A DNA stretch of 64,000 bases, taken from assembly GCA_036250195.1 (NCBI GenBank), contig JAVHZZ010000010.1, positions 108,304,278-108,368,277 of the forward strand, in the 5' to 3' direction. Each line of letters begins with the position of its first letter. The first letter of the stretch is position 1. Source of the DNA: Mixophyes australis. Taxonomy: Eukaryota; Chordata; Amphibia; Anura; Limnodynastidae. Shown piece by piece: positions 26,201 through 38,114 of the stretch. The notes under the pieces were generated by a model. That model was not told where the DNA came from and did no database searches. It saw only the letters and a program-made list of their open reading frames with translations. The translations under genes and the position numbers were made by a program.

Positions 26201-29200
26201 TTTATTCACAGTATTTATTTTGTCCTTGTAGATCAGCTATGGTGCAACAAATTCTGTGTTAGGTGAAAGACGCTTTTATCCTACTTTTTTCCAAACTCTT
26301 CAAAGTGATCATAGTATTTATCCAATGCTATATAAAGTTCTAGAATATTTTGGATGGACTTGGATTGGGATTTTAGCCTCCAATGATGACAGCGGAGATA
26401 CAGAAACTGCCCTATTGATAAAATACCTGACCAGAAGAGGCATCTGTGTCGCATTCACAATAAAAACGAGTCTTGATACAGACAAAAAAAAAGACTGGAT
26501 AAATAAAATGAATGTTCAAATAATTAGAGAATCGACTGCCAAAGTTATATTACTTTATGGAACTTTTTCTCAGAGTTTCATACAATGTCTAAGAGAAATG
26601 AAAGATGTCCTCAGTGACCGGACCATAGTCCTAAATCCGCACTGGGCAAATAACAAGTTTCTAATGGACCAGTTTGTCAGTATATTTAATGGCAGTTTAG
26701 TTCTTGACAGTTTGCCAATACATTTACCAGATATTTTGAGTTTCTTTAAGAAAATTAAACTTGAAAATTACCCCGAAGATAAGCTGCTCGAACATATATA
26801 CTTCTTATACCATCAGTGCTGCTCAGCAAACCAATCAGGGTGTCATTATTATGGCTCCCTATACAACATACGTCCTCATAAATGCTCTGGAAAAGAGCTG
26901 ATTACACAAATTCGCAATTTTAAGTACTCTGGTGTTTTCCCACAAGTTTTCTTAGCGGTCTATGTTACTGCTTGTGCTCTAAATACTATGCGCTTATTTC
27001 TGTACCATAATCATCAAAAAGTAAAAACTGACATCTATTATTTTAAACAACAGGTAACAAAAAAAAAAATAATGGTGGCATCGGATCACGCCATTTATTA
27101 TAAAGTAATGTGTTCCATCTGTACATAGAAGTGTCACCTGCAACAGGTGATAAGTATCTATCTGTAGGTCTCTACTCATTCTACTTCAATGTAGACTTTT
27201 AATTCTGTAATTATTTTTTCTTTGTTGATGATTTTTTATTAGCATGGAGAGTATGAATGATACTTTTACATGCAATGGTTCATACAAAGTTGCATTCTTC
27301 CTTTATGTGAATTTAAATATGGAAATATAGTTTAAATCAATGTACAGTACAGTAGGACATATCCATAGCAATGTTTTAGTGCTTTTTGAACACCTTTTGT
27401 CCATACTTTAGTAAATATACAGAAGTGTTACATCATTTTATGTAGAGCACAACAATTTATTAAGGAAATCTGGATATTGCGTGGTTTTAGTATTTTACCA
27501 AGACATCTACTGGACATTTACTATTGGAATCTATATTATGTTACTTTTTAAGGTGCATTTGATTAGGTTCAGAAAACTTATATGCTATAATTCTTAATCA
27601 CCCCCATATCAACAACAACTACCTATAGGTAATCATATAATGAAAGTGATCACAGATATGTGATACCCAGAAACTGTTGGGCACTAGGACCCAGTGGACC
27701 AGGACTGTCTCACAGCAGGATACTGGAGAGACTTTAAGACCAAGAAAAGTCCAGTCTGTGAGGCTGCTGGAAGGTTCTGTGTTTTGTGTGACAGGAAAAA
27801 TGATGAGACTATGGAGACAGTGATTCAAGGAAGCAGAGTAACAAAGAGAGGGCTGAGGAGCCTTGTGAAAAGAGGATATAGAGGAAAACAGATAAAAAAA
27901 GACAGCTCACGGTCTGGAGTGACAGCAGCATTGACCAGGAGAACTGATAGAGGGACAGAGGAGCAGCAGTAAGCGGAGGTGGTGAGACACAGTGAGAAAG
28001 AAATCTGAGACAGACATTAAAGTGTGAGAGAGATAGCATTATAAAGAGTCAATGACAAAGAGATAGAAATAGATAACAGAAGATGATGAGACAGTGAGAT
28101 ATATTTGCCTGTTTACAAATGACAATTTCTCCGACAGGAAAACAACAAATAGTTTTACATATTTATCAGAATATCAGTATTATTTATTCCTCCCAATGTA
28201 TAAGAAGAAGTGTACAGAACATTTGACTGAAAGTTACGTTTAATCACCAGATTAGTGTGATGTTTGTCCAGTGACAGAGACTCCTCACAATCACACAGAA
28301 CCTCTGTTATAATGGTAACTGTCACTTCAGAGGCATCCTCCCACTTGTGGTTGTCACCTCAGAGACATTATCCATCTTGTGGTTGGCAGCCATATTGCCT
28401 AACTATGTTTAGTTCCAAAGACTACTGATTGTTCATATAAAAAGGAAAAGAGTAATTCTTTTATTTGATATCCTGTATGTAAAAATGTGTTTAAATCCGC
28501 TGTGGTATTTCAATAACCGTTGCCAAAACAATCAAAGGCAGTGAACATTGATTTAGATTAAGGGTAAATATTTGTGAGTAGCATTGTCTATAACTATAAA
28601 ATTGTAATTATATGGTATTGGTTGCTAATCATTATTTGCCCAAAAAAACATTTTAGTAATATATTGTTCCTGAATAATACATTTGACGTTAGTTCATTTT
28701 TGGTGTCCTACTTGTATTGGGGACACGAGGGATCTCTGTCCCACTGCCGCCTCGTGAACTAAAGAAGAACATCCTGAGACCAAGTACTATCCGCACCACA
28801 CTCTAACAACACCTACCAATAGGAGTGGTCATAGATACACAGGATATTTCATGAGATATGCATGTTGCTCTTTTGGAAAGCAGTAACCTGTACACTGATC
28901 TATTTTTGTTAGTGAGGACAGAGCAGCATGTGATATTGGAAACATCATAATGTGAGAAGGAAACTAGACATAAGCAGGAAGACACAGTTGATGAGCAGGG
29001 TCCTCTAACAGCACATAATATAAGGAGGCTGCCTTAAAAGTGATACAGGAAGTTTATGTCAAACACACCTCTATTTTAAAATAAACTTATAAATTTAACT
29101 TGTTTAGGGTCCTGATGCATTTTCTAAAAACTAGTGACAACTGTATTACTCCAGTTATTGAAGTGTACGATGCTGTATATTATTGTATTTTATTATTTAG

Positions 29201-32200
29201 TGATACTCTTTATTTGTACCAACAGTTTATTTCTCAAGAAAACAGTTTGAAAGGTCTTCTCTATTTTTCGTCAATATGTTTTTATCTGAAAAGGATCGGG
29301 TGTCCAATCTGACTCCTGGATGTAAGTTTATCAAGCTGCGGGTTTGAAAAAGTGGAGATTTTGTCTATAGCAACCAATCAAATTCTAGCTGTCATTTTGT
29401 AGAATGTACTAAATAAATGATAACTAGTGTCTAATTGGTTGCTTTAGGCAACATCTCCACTTTTTCAAACCCACAGCTTGATAAATTTACTCCCTGGGTT
29501 GTGGGCCACCTTAACAGCATTAATGACCCCGGGCAAATCCGTGTGCTGGGAATCTAACTACACACCCACTCACAGGAATAAAAATGTAAAATTAAACTTA
29601 TATTTAATGGTACCTACAACAAAATTAGTGTTTAAACATTAAAAAGCATGCTGCACAGCAGATATTAATCCACACAAATGTTTGGACAATATAAAGTTAA
29701 ATATGAAATTATTATTTAACTTTAATATTAGGTTAAAAAACAAGAAATTCAACATAAAAATGGTACTCGGTTGGTAAGTCATACAGACGGAGATGGCACG
29801 GTATGAAATTACCATTAATTATTTATTATTAAACAAGCGTTCAACACAAACATTTGCTAAATTTATTTGCAAAGAACTGCTCTATAATTGGCTTGAAGGC
29901 AATGGTTCTCAGGATGTTATTTTCCATACATGAGTGAGAGCAAAACGCTGTGGCCCCATTGTACAGCGAAGCTAATTTTTTATCAGTTTTAGTCTTGAAA
30001 AGGAACGTTCTCCTGCAGAGTTGGGTTTGCAGGTTCTGAATACATTTCTTGGCATAATATACTGAAAAGTTGGCAAGCCTATGGGGCGCTTATGCCCGTG
30101 GGGGCTAGAGGCAACTGCTCAGCTTGCCCATGCATTAGGACGACTCTGCCTGGGTCACACCTGCAGTCTCTTTTGTAGTTGTTTCTTTGGCTGCCTCCAT
30201 ACTTTCCTTAGCCTGCAGTAGGAGCTGATTTAGTACGGCCCCCTCCATCCCTCTCACTGAACTTAATACACTCACAGCAGCTGCCAGGTCTTATCCATGT
30301 TCAGCTCTGCCCTGGGCTTCTATCAACAACAGAAGCAACAGCTGAAACTACAAGTCCCATCATCCCCGAGGCACTGCTGGCCTTATTACGGAACATGCAA
30401 AATATATTAGCAAGTGACACACACACATTGACGATAATATTAGAGGCAGGTCATTTAGCAAAGTTGGGGGATTCAACTACTTTTAAGACAGGGCTGCCAT
30501 CAGTTTTCCACCAGCGGGCCAGTGAAGAGAAGCTCAGAATCATCGTTGGGCCCCCTGGTGAGTCCAGGCCCCTTACCTTAGTACTCCATGTACCCATCTG
30601 ATGACGGCCCTGCCTGTAAGGTTGATCGAGTCTCACATTTAAAAGGTTTGTGAAAAAAAATTCAGTACAAAGAAAAGAATGGACTTCAGCTTGTCTTGAA
30701 ATTAAATGTTATCGTAATCCAAATTTCACAGTACTCAACCTCGTATATGATTGCAACAATTTCCTTTGGAGAATTATACAGGTAAAAGAGGGTTTTGCCA
30801 AATTATTTTCTACAAATAATTTAATATGTAATAACATACATATTTAAACAACTACATTATTGTATAGAATATTTTATCCAGATTATGGATAAACATTCAT
30901 TTCTGTAATTTGGAGCAGTGGGTCACTGGTCCACCCCTCTCCCTCACTTCCCCTTATTTCCTCCTTCCCTCTCGGCAGTTCTGTATTTTCTTATGCTATA
31001 ATTATATACACACTTCATCTGTGAATTTGCATTACCTGAACATATATCACTGCAATATTATTTTGTCTGTTAGATATTCTAAGTTTTCTGTATATTGTAC
31101 ACAATATTATACTCCAGCTTCACTTAAACTTTTGTTTTAAAGTTACATCATTATTTGAAGAATATAACACTTTCATTTCAAGATGGATCACCTATAGGCT
31201 TTGATAAAAATGGAGATTTTGTCAGTTCCTATCGTATTTTAAATTGGATAATGACAGGAGACTTCAATGTGATAACAAGAGATGTTGGTGATTTAAACCC
31301 ATCAGCTACAGAAGATCAGCAGCTTTTCATCAATGAAAGTGCAATAATATGGAAGAACGGTGTAAATCAGGTTAGCTGAAACCACTGTTTACATAATATT
31401 TACATATTACACATCATCATCATCTATTTATATAGCGCCACTAATTCCGCAGCGCTGTACAGAGAACTCACTCACATCAGTCCCTGCCCCATTAGAGCTT
31501 ACAGTCTAAATTCCCTAACATACGTACACACAGACTGAGAAAGATTAAGGTCAGGTTAATAGCAGCGGATTAGCCTACCAGTATGTTTGTGGAGTGTGGG
31601 AGGAAACCAGAGCACCCGGAGGAAACCCACGCAAACACGGGGAGAACATAAAAAACTCCACACAGATAAGGACATAAACAGATAGTTGGGGTAGAGCATG
31701 TCCTAGATCAACTTAAAAATTTCAGTATAAAAACAAAAGCTATCAAGTATTTGTGTGCTACAAGAAAAAACAGGCAGTATTTAACTTATGTGCAAAATAA
31801 AAAATGGTTTGTCCAGAAGAAAATTAACTCCTTTATTTGCTTTACTTTCCTTAATGAATCAGGGCCATTGTCTCCATTTCAGATTCCAGTCTCTCGCTGC
31901 TCAGAAAAGTGTTTACCTGGGAGCAGAAAGTTACCAAGACCTGGAATATATCCCTGCTGTTATGACTGTGTTTCGTGTTCCGAGGGAGAAGTATCCAATA
32001 CAACTGGTACATTTTATGTGCTATAAAAACCTGCAAATCCTGCAAATAAATAATAAAATAAGAATTACATGTAGAGGTGTTTAAAAATTATTTTTTAGAA
32101 ATAATTTAATAATGAAATTGTAGCAATAAATGTTAAATGTTGAACACTTGCATTTAATAAGTGAATAATGTAGCTCAAACAACACTCTGAATTGTTTCTG

Positions 32201-34048
32201 TTGGTCCCAGAAGGCTCAAACAGTCCAATGCTGCTCTGCTCTCTGCCCTACAGCTGATTTGTTGACAATACGCCAATGATGGGGAGGGGTATTGACCACA
32301 CATCTTACTGTCGGAAACAGGAAAGCAGTAGTAGCAGAAAGAAGATCAGTGCTGGATTGTTGGTGGACTTTGCAGGGCCCATCAAATTGGAGGAAGAGGA
32401 CACCACGGTAGGGTCATAACATAATACTACAATCAAAACTAAAATTTTTGGTGTAGCTTCCTTTAAGATTAAGCTTGTAAATCTCTGATGTTTTATTAGA
32501 TAGCCTTCATTATCATGATCCTTCTACTTTATTTTGATTTTTAAATGACGATATATCAAACAATCAAATTAGCAAGAAGCAAAGGTCATTAATAAATTTA
32601 AAAAATATATCTTTGTAAGCAGAAAACATTTAGAATATTGCAACAATGTATTAACATGAGTGGTAATATTTAAAAAAGTTCATTAATATTATTTCACTCA
32701 ACAAATTAGGACTCCTAATTTAACAATTTTAAAATACATCTAACCAAAACTTTTCTTTTCCATACAGCCACAGAGCCGGTGTTATGTTCAATAAATTAAG
32801 TCACCTGTGAATCAAAAAGGGCATTTAAACAGGGGAGAGGGGACTATTCAGGTGTATTCTTGTAAGTGTTGGCATCGCCAGGGAGTGAATTTGTTTCCCA
32901 TAGTTGACCCTTGTGTTTGTAGGGCATACATGTCTTCGAATGTAAAATCATTATGTAGGAGGATATATATTTAGAGCTGTTTATGATGTAATCTATGTGC
33001 TCTCTGTAAATGTCCCCTCTATCTCCTTTTTATTTTTATTAAGCTAGCCTACAAGTTCTGCTATGTTTCTGTTATTGAAAATTGCCCAGGCATGTGCTTA
33101 ATATCAATGAGTTCTTTTTTTAATTTATGCAATTTTGCAGACACTGAAAAATGCCTTAAATGTCAGGATGATGAATGGCCGAATGAAAAGAGGGATTTGT
33201 GCATTCCTAAAAGTGAAGACTTTCTGTCCTCCACAAATGATGAGATCTCTGCAGTTTTTATTTCTGTCTCAGTTTTCTTCTGTTTCATAACTCAGCTAAT
33301 ATTGGGAATTTTTATATCACATCGGGATACACCTATTGTAAAAGCTAATAACAAAAACCTCAGCTTCCTTCTCCTGGTCTCCATCATGCTGAGCTTCCTC
33401 TGTGTGTTCCTGTTCCTCGGTCGTCCTGTGGATATAACCTGCATGCTGCGTCAGATCTCTTTTGGAATCCTCTTCTCCATAGCTGTCTCCTCTGTGTTGG
33501 CCAAGACTATCATGGTTTGCATCGCTTTCAATGCCACCAAACCCGGCAGTGTGTGGAGGAAATGGATGGGAGTGAAACTGCCCAATTGTGTAGTCTGTAT
33601 CTGCTCCTCTGTCCAAGTTCTAATCTCTATTAGTTGGTTGTCTATCTCTCCCCCCTTCCAGGAGCTGGACACACACTCTTATCAGGGACAGATCATCGTT
33701 CAGTGTAATGAAGGCTCAGTTATTGGGTTCTACTCTGTCCTGGGTTATATGGGGGTTCTGGCAGCTGTGAGTTTTATTACAGCCTTTATAGCCCGGACAT
33801 TACCGGACAGTTTTAATGAGGCCAAATACATCACCTTCAGCATGCTGGTGTTCTGCAGTGTCTGGATTGCAATGATCCCGGCTTATCTGAGCACCAAAGG
33901 GAAATACATGGTGGCTGTGGAGATCTTTTCCATATTGACCTCAAACACTGGACTTTTAGGCTGTATATTTTTTCCTAAATGTTATGTTATATTATGTAGA
34001 CCTGAATGGAATAGTAAATTGCATTTGCTTGATAACAGAAAAACATGA
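14024..34048 (+). CDS. V2R gene B, complete six-exon receptor
   Basis: Complete vomeronasal type-2 receptor, 873 residues. Exons: 14024-14271, 23753-24044, 26232-27053, 31143-31370, 31883-32006, 33141-34048. Residues 1-25 form a hydrophobic signal peptide, about 26-530 the Venus-flytrap domain, about 531-592 the nine-cysteine linker, and about 605-850 the seven helices with a short tail. The length fits the family. The start is chosen because the ATG at 14024 has A at -3 and G at +4, leads straight into the signal peptide, and is matched exactly in gene C. A TATA box lies 132 bases upstream and an AATAAA 8 bases after the stop. Intron 1 is 9.5 kb and full of transposon debris. The aromatic residue of the family C D-D-D-Y-G amino-acid site is Ser here, so a simple amino-acid ligand is less likely (inference). 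No defect is seen. Confidence 0.93.
15285..15461. mobile_element. Hairpin MITE (ggggtatatttac termini), copy 1
   Basis: 177-base near-perfect inverted repeat; both arms carry tttgaaaaagtggagatgtt and gcctatagcaacc-type text. Flanked by TAA on both sides, consistent with a Harbinger-type 3-bp target duplication. Copies also at 25826-25942 and 29318-29495. Confidence 0.75.
16090..16420 (-). mobile_element. Penelope-like element fragment
   Basis: On the minus strand, broken frames read NLKDRLVNSHFVSE, then SLRCSNCKAC, then FCIHCPYN, the order of the linker and GIY-YIG start in Penelope-like retroelements. Decayed. Confidence 0.5.
18900..20383 (-). mobile_element. L1-like LINE ORF2 C-terminal fragment
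   Basis: Minus-strand frames give LLDKFKFLFQKWPPLKLSWL, then IKMHILPKVIYLFRT, RGRRPRLKQEIL and EGGFQLPHFIYYYN. This is the pattern after the reverse transcriptase of L1/Tx1-type elements. Interrupted by a G-run and stops; inactive. Confidence 0.6.
23753..24044 (+). CDS. V2R gene B exon 2
   Basis: 292 bases. The acceptor at 23752 (ttcattttacag) supplies the single base needed to complete the phase-2 codon of exon 1; an earlier AG at 23688 would break the frame. It encodes the FAIEQFN...LPNITLGYHVYDSC block and ends YRYSQ before gtaagt. One codon longer than in gene C. Confidence 0.9.
24045..26231. other. Intron 2 of gene B
   Basis: 2.2 kb. From 25104 it aligns with the left edge of the window (gene A). 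25250-25820 is pyrimidine-rich, with short frames reminiscent of a LINE endonuclease region (DHNLLFFSL). It shares its first ~80 bases with the LINE-bearing part of gene A and then diverges. A truncated hairpin MITE follows. No exon seen. Confidence 0.55.
25826..25942. mobile_element. Hairpin MITE, copy 2, truncated
   Basis: Right half of the family seen at 15285, ending in cagtttagtaaatatacccc. The left arm is lost. Confidence 0.65.
26232..27053 (+). CDS. V2R gene B exon 3 (ligand-binding domain)
   Basis: 822 bases, phase 0, from ISYGATNS to YYFKQQ. The codon at 26256 is GTG (Val) where gene A has ATG. Same architecture as gene A exon 3, with changes spread along the ligand lobe. Confidence 0.93.
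29318..29495. mobile_element. Hairpin MITE, copy 3
   Basis: Arms tcaagctgcgggtttgaaaa and its complement at the right end, with loop text attctagctgtcattttgta. Same family as 15285-15461, more diverged at the tips. Confidence 0.7.
29855..30045 (-). mobile_element. hAT transposase C-terminal remnant
   Basis: Minus-strand frames read SAGERSFSRLKLIKN, a stop, LRCTMG, then NILRTIAFKPIIEQFFANKF, the hAT dimerisation region. Stops and a frameshift show it is dead. It lies in gene B intron 3. Confidence 0.65.
31143..31370 (+). CDS. V2R gene B exon 4
   Basis: 228 bases, phase 0, LHHYLK to WKNGVNQ, donor gttagc as in genes A and C. It is separated from exon 5 by only 512 bases. Confidence 0.92.
31411..31673 (-). 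mobile_element. tRNA-derived SINE, 5'-truncated
   Basis: Minus strand: central ttctccccgtgtttgcgtgg block and the tttatatagcgccactaatt 3' part with an ATG-triplet tail. The tRNA-like head is missing. Directly followed by a MITE fragment. Confidence 0.65.
31683..31866. mobile_element. MITE fragment next to exon 5 of gene B
   Basis: Right part of the gggcctgagtcattaagg family (gtcctagatcaac ... tccttaatgaatcagggcc). It ends only 16 bases before exon 5 and so replaces the intron's branch-point zone. Confidence 0.65.
31883..32006 (+). CDS. V2R gene B exon 5 (cysteine-rich linker)
   Basis: 124 bases with six linker cysteines. Only about 16 intron bases before the exon are shared with gene A; further upstream lies a transposon fragment, so the branch point must lie in transposon-derived sequence. 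Confidence 0.93.
32007..33140. other. Intron 5 of gene B
   Basis: 1.1 kb, aligning through most of its length with the first half of gene A's intron 5. It lacks A's tandem repeat. No other feature seen. Confidence 0.55.
33141..34048 (+). CDS. V2R gene B exon 6 (seven-helix domain)
   Basis: 908 bases ending in TGA. It encodes the last three linker cysteines and all seven helices. Differences from gene A are few (for example NATKPG for RATKPG, and RPEWNSK for GPELNTK in the tail). Confidence 0.95.
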
Positions 34049-34056
34049 TGTTCTGC

Positions 34057-34062
34057 AATAAA
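34057..34062 (+). promoter_or_regulatory. Polyadenylation signal, gene B
   Basis: AATAAA 8 bases after the TGA, at the place matching gene A. Confidence 0.5.
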
Positions 34063-34239
34063 ACTGCATATGTTTCCGGATATAATAACCTTACCTTGTG
34101 ATAATGATTGTTGACTATAATTAGCACAGGGAAAATAATCATATTGTGTTTCTCTTTAATAATCATAATGTGTTTCTCTTTTTCACTTCAAACAAGAACA
34201 AATACAATGCTATGACCAAACCAATTTTATCAAATCAAA

Positions 34240-34556
34240 TGATAAAATAAGAGAAGTATTAGGACACGAGGACATGTACTGACACTGGGGGGAAGTAGGT
34301 TCAGAGGAAATTTGAGGAAAAATGACTTCACAGAAAGGGTGGTGGGTAAGTGGAATAGCCTCCCATAGGAGGTGGTAGAGGCTAATACAGTAGATCAAAT
34401 TAAACATGCTTGGGATAGACATAAGGATATCCTTACAAAGAACTAATGATCAAATAGTGTTTGAGGTAACCATGGGTTATAAAATGGGCTGGCTAGATGT
34501 ACCAAGTGGTTCTATTATGCCATCAAATTCTATGTTACTATGTTTCTATTTTTCAG
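34240..34556 (+). mobile_element. LINE 3'-end fragment, second copy
   Basis: Matches 11200-11473 (gacactggggggaag, ggaatagcctccca) and continues into a ctatgttactatgtttct tail. It sits where genes A and C have the GTA/GTG repeat. Confidence 0.65.
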
Positions 34557-35229
34557 CTTGAAGGTAGCGCTAAACCCTGGAAGAGGGATCATGGAAGTTA
34601 ATTTGGGTGGGATATTTAAACTTTAAATCTCCCTGCTCAGACTTAGTGGAGCCAGGTTTGAGAAGATGCAGAGCCCCCCTGGCCTTGACAAGGAGTGGAC
34701 AGGGGTTGGGGGATTAAAGCTATGCAAATTAAACAGTATAGTCCAGCTTGAGTCCTCATTATAGATAAGGAAGTCAGCATGAACTGGTGAATGTTTTAAC
34801 AATTTTTCTGGTGGTCTGCTCTTGGTTTTTAAAAGAATGAAGCAGGAGAGGTGAAATGTGGTAAGAAGAGATGTATTCAACACTTAGAGATGCATTATCA
34901 GCACTTACAAATACATTTCAGTTGATAAGGATGTCAGTGATTGCCAGTGTACTTGCTCAGGAAGTAGACCACCGTGTTCTATAACGGACCTACTCATGAG
35001 ATTTGGCTAGAGGAAGGCAGAAGTCTGTTTGAGCCGCAAACGCTTTCAGCGATTAAACTTAAGTGTTTATATAAATAGTGACAGCATATGCACCTCAGAT
35101 TTTTTATGTATGAATTAATATAGCTTTAAATCAATATATAGACCTGTAGGGAATATTGATATTATTATATAAATCGGCCTGTTTTTAATTTATTTATTGT
35201 TCAGGAATAGTCCAATTATATTTTGCATT

Positions 35230-35870
35230 CTGAATCTCTCCGGGTCTAAGGTTGGAGGTGTCAGTTGTGGAGACATTTGAAGTGTTCACTCAAACGATAC
35301 ATTGCAAATCCTTTACTAATGATTTCTATATCTTCTGATAGTCTTATTTCGAAATTGCAAATGGTTCTCTCTACATATTGTAGGCCACATCGTCATTCTA
35401 GCAGGTATACTATTCCCATGGTTTTTATTATATCTTATAGGTGGAATGTTTCGCTGATTGTGTTTGAACGTAATTGTATAGTTGGTTTGGTGTTGGACTT
35501 TGTTATTCATTTTGCAGTCTTTATAGGCATCATAGTAGTGAATTCATCACTGTAGCCGGTTTTCTGGGTGATAATTCTGCAAGTGAATAACTGTTAACAA
35601 AATATGGCCATTTTCTATACATTATATGATCGATGGCACTTTTAATAGTATGTGCTAATCTTTATGTGTAATTAATTGTATTGTTTGTATTATGTTGTTT
35701 AGAACTTTTCTGGTATCTTTGTAAGAGAGAAGTGAGTTATGTTGTCTCATTAATGTCAACTGCTTGATTCATTTTGGTGGCGATGTATCTTTTTTCTTTA
35801 AATTTATTTTCAAGGTCTTCCCCTTGTATTACTCCTAAGTCTGTTGAACTGTCCTAGAGGTATATTGTTG
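35230..35870 (-). mobile_element. Penelope-like element, GIY-YIG end
   Basis: Minus-strand frames give QFNRLRSNTRG..., then MGIVYLLECRCGLQYVERT and FAMYRLSEHFKCLHN. This is the GIY-YIG endonuclease end of Penelope-like retroelements, with a Gly to Glu change in the YVGRT motif. Frameshifts make it inactive. Confidence 0.7.
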
Positions 35871-35956
35871 AGCAAGTTGGTATTTTAATGTTTTAAACTA
35901 TGTACTTACCCTTCTAAACAGTTTCAGCCCCTCAAATATAGGCACATAATGTACAT

Positions 35957-36016
35957 AGTATTTTTGATGATGATAGGTCCCTGGGCGCCCAGGGACCTAT
36001 CATCATCAAAAATACT
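35957..36016. repeat. Perfect 60-bp palindrome
   Basis: Two 30-base arms without spacer, centre gggc|gccc at 35986/35987, left arm beginning agtatttttgatgatgatag. Every base pairs. Not part of a recognised element. Confidence 0.95.
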
Positions 36017-37242
36017 GTGTCTAAGGGCTGAGCTACCCTTCATCCTTCCCCCTCCCTTCTCCATTTCCCCCTCCGGTCCCGTATGGCTGCAGTTTACACA
36101 GACCTATTTGCATAGGGAGTGCTGAATCAACATCCTTTCTACATAATGTACATACAAATGTGCTGTAGACCCAAATTTTTGAAAAACACAAAAACTTGAA
36201 TCATAATGCAAAAACTCTCAATCTTCCCAAAGGCACCATTTTCCATTCTTTGTAACTTTTTATTTTTATTTTCAAAAGACAACTGATACACATTAAGTAT
36301 GCAGCAGAATATGGAGAATAGAAATAACGTGGTTAATAGGTCCACAGCTTCCATTTGTGGATGAAATTAAATGAGAACAATAACTTAATTTACACTATAT
36401 TAATATAGTATGGAGTTGTGGGGGATAGGTGAAATAGGAGGGGTGGAATGTATACTACAGGACAGGAGGCACAGCGTTTCTTTAATTTTGTAAACCCTAT
36501 AGAAGAAAGCTGGATGGTCAGGCAATAGTTGGAAGAGATCTTTGATTTTTCGTGCTAGAGCCAGGGAGCCCAGTTATGTGTGAAATGGTTTGGTTTATCA
36601 TGCAACACGCCAGATTCATTTTGTAAATACAGAAATGGGGAGAGGCTCACACTGTTTGCAGTTGGTTGCTATTACAGAGTTACAGACTATTTACAGCAGT
36701 CAAGGTGTGGGAGGTAAGCTTTTCTGATTTGGAGGAAAGGTCCACAGGAGGATAACTTATATAGGTTATATAGGTATTGACCATTTACAGCTAAAGCACA
36801 AAAAAATTTGCTACTCTCAGTGGTTTGAAGATGAAAGTTCAGGGAACAAGGTTAGAAGTTACCAAGTCCTACAGAGACAGTGGGATAGTAATTGATAGCT
36901 CTTACCGGCTTCCTATGGCTCTTGTTGTCAATTATCATTATTTTTTATTGTTTTATGAAACCTATCGTGAAATTCCAGGCAATTTTATTCATCTGTTTTT
37001 GTTCTAGAATCAGGGATTAGCTGCATTATAATTGTCATTATTTTACACTACAGACCTCTGTATATAAAATGTATTTCCCCAGTGCAAATTTCAAATGGAG
37101 GGAGGGCTACTAGTAATGCAAATACGTGATGACCATTTAATAATTAATCTCATTAACCACTCACAAATTCAGTGATTATATTATCCACAGGTATACCATA
37201 GCAGATATCCTAGACTTGGGACTTACAATCATATAAACAATG

Positions 37243-38114
37243 GGCCTGATCTGATTCACTAAGAAATGCAATCTGAACTCAACTTGCTTTTAAAAAAAAC
37301 TGCACGTAATTTGCACACACGACTACCAGTATTTAAGTACAAGTGGATCTGAGGAAATATTTCTATTTCAATACGAGTGTAAGTGCGCTCTGACTCTACG
37401 CTACTTGCCATATGCAAACAGATAGAACAGACTTCATGATACATACAATGCATATGTGCAATATAAAGTCCTATCAGAGCGAATGGAAAAAAAGTAATAC
37501 ATGAACACCTCTTAATACTAAGATCAGGATGTTATTAATGCCTACTCTACATAAAATGCAATTTTACATTATTTCTTGATTGCAAACACACCTCCTGTGA
37601 TGCATACACAACTGTCTTCCTTTTTAATCAACACTTACACCAAGGGGAAGGCTGTAGGGCAAGACTTAACCCAACAGCATATTAGAAACATTTTAAAGGA
37701 AAAATGACCCAGCTCAAGGCAGAACACCATCACTAGACCAGCCCAGGGGGCAGATGTTCCCCTGCCCTCACGCCCAGCCTGCCCCTGCTTACGCCTGCCC
37801 CTGCTTACACCTGCCCTGTAGCTGGAGCAAGTGATAAGGCAGAAAAACACTGACAGATGACCAGAGCTCGAATTGGCCCCATGTCTTTATGCTCTCCCTT
37901 ACCACAACTTTACTGTCCATTGCCTATGTTAGTCCTCCCCTTCTCAACCCCGTTCTGCCTTTCAATAGGCAGTTGAGGGTGTCATTTGCGTACGAATATG
38001 AATTTCATGCACTTGCGTTCACTGGTGGAAGTCTCGCTTTGGTGCATGCGCAGAGTGATTTTATGTAAGATACGGCATGTAAATGGATTTGCGTTCCTTG
38101 ATGAATCAGGCCCA
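37243..38114. mobile_element. Inverted-repeat element, about 870 bp
   Basis: Left end gggcctgatctgattcacta and right end ttgatgaatcaggccc form imperfect inverted termini. The interior has no transposase. It may be a composite of several MITEs. Confidence 0.4.

Larger units (their letters stand above)
27054..31142. other. Intron 3 of gene B
   Basis: 4.1 kb, about 2.7 kb longer than gene A's. The extra part (about 27300-30300) includes a hairpin MITE and an hAT transposase remnant. 27660-28090 is purine-rich with a 92-codon frame of no recognisable family. 28300-28390 has a ~33-base imperfect duplication around ctcagagrca. Confidence 0.55.

Noticed and set aside
27694..27972. 92-codon frame in gene B intron 3
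   Set aside because: No recognisable domain, purine-rich low-complexity sequence, inside an intron.
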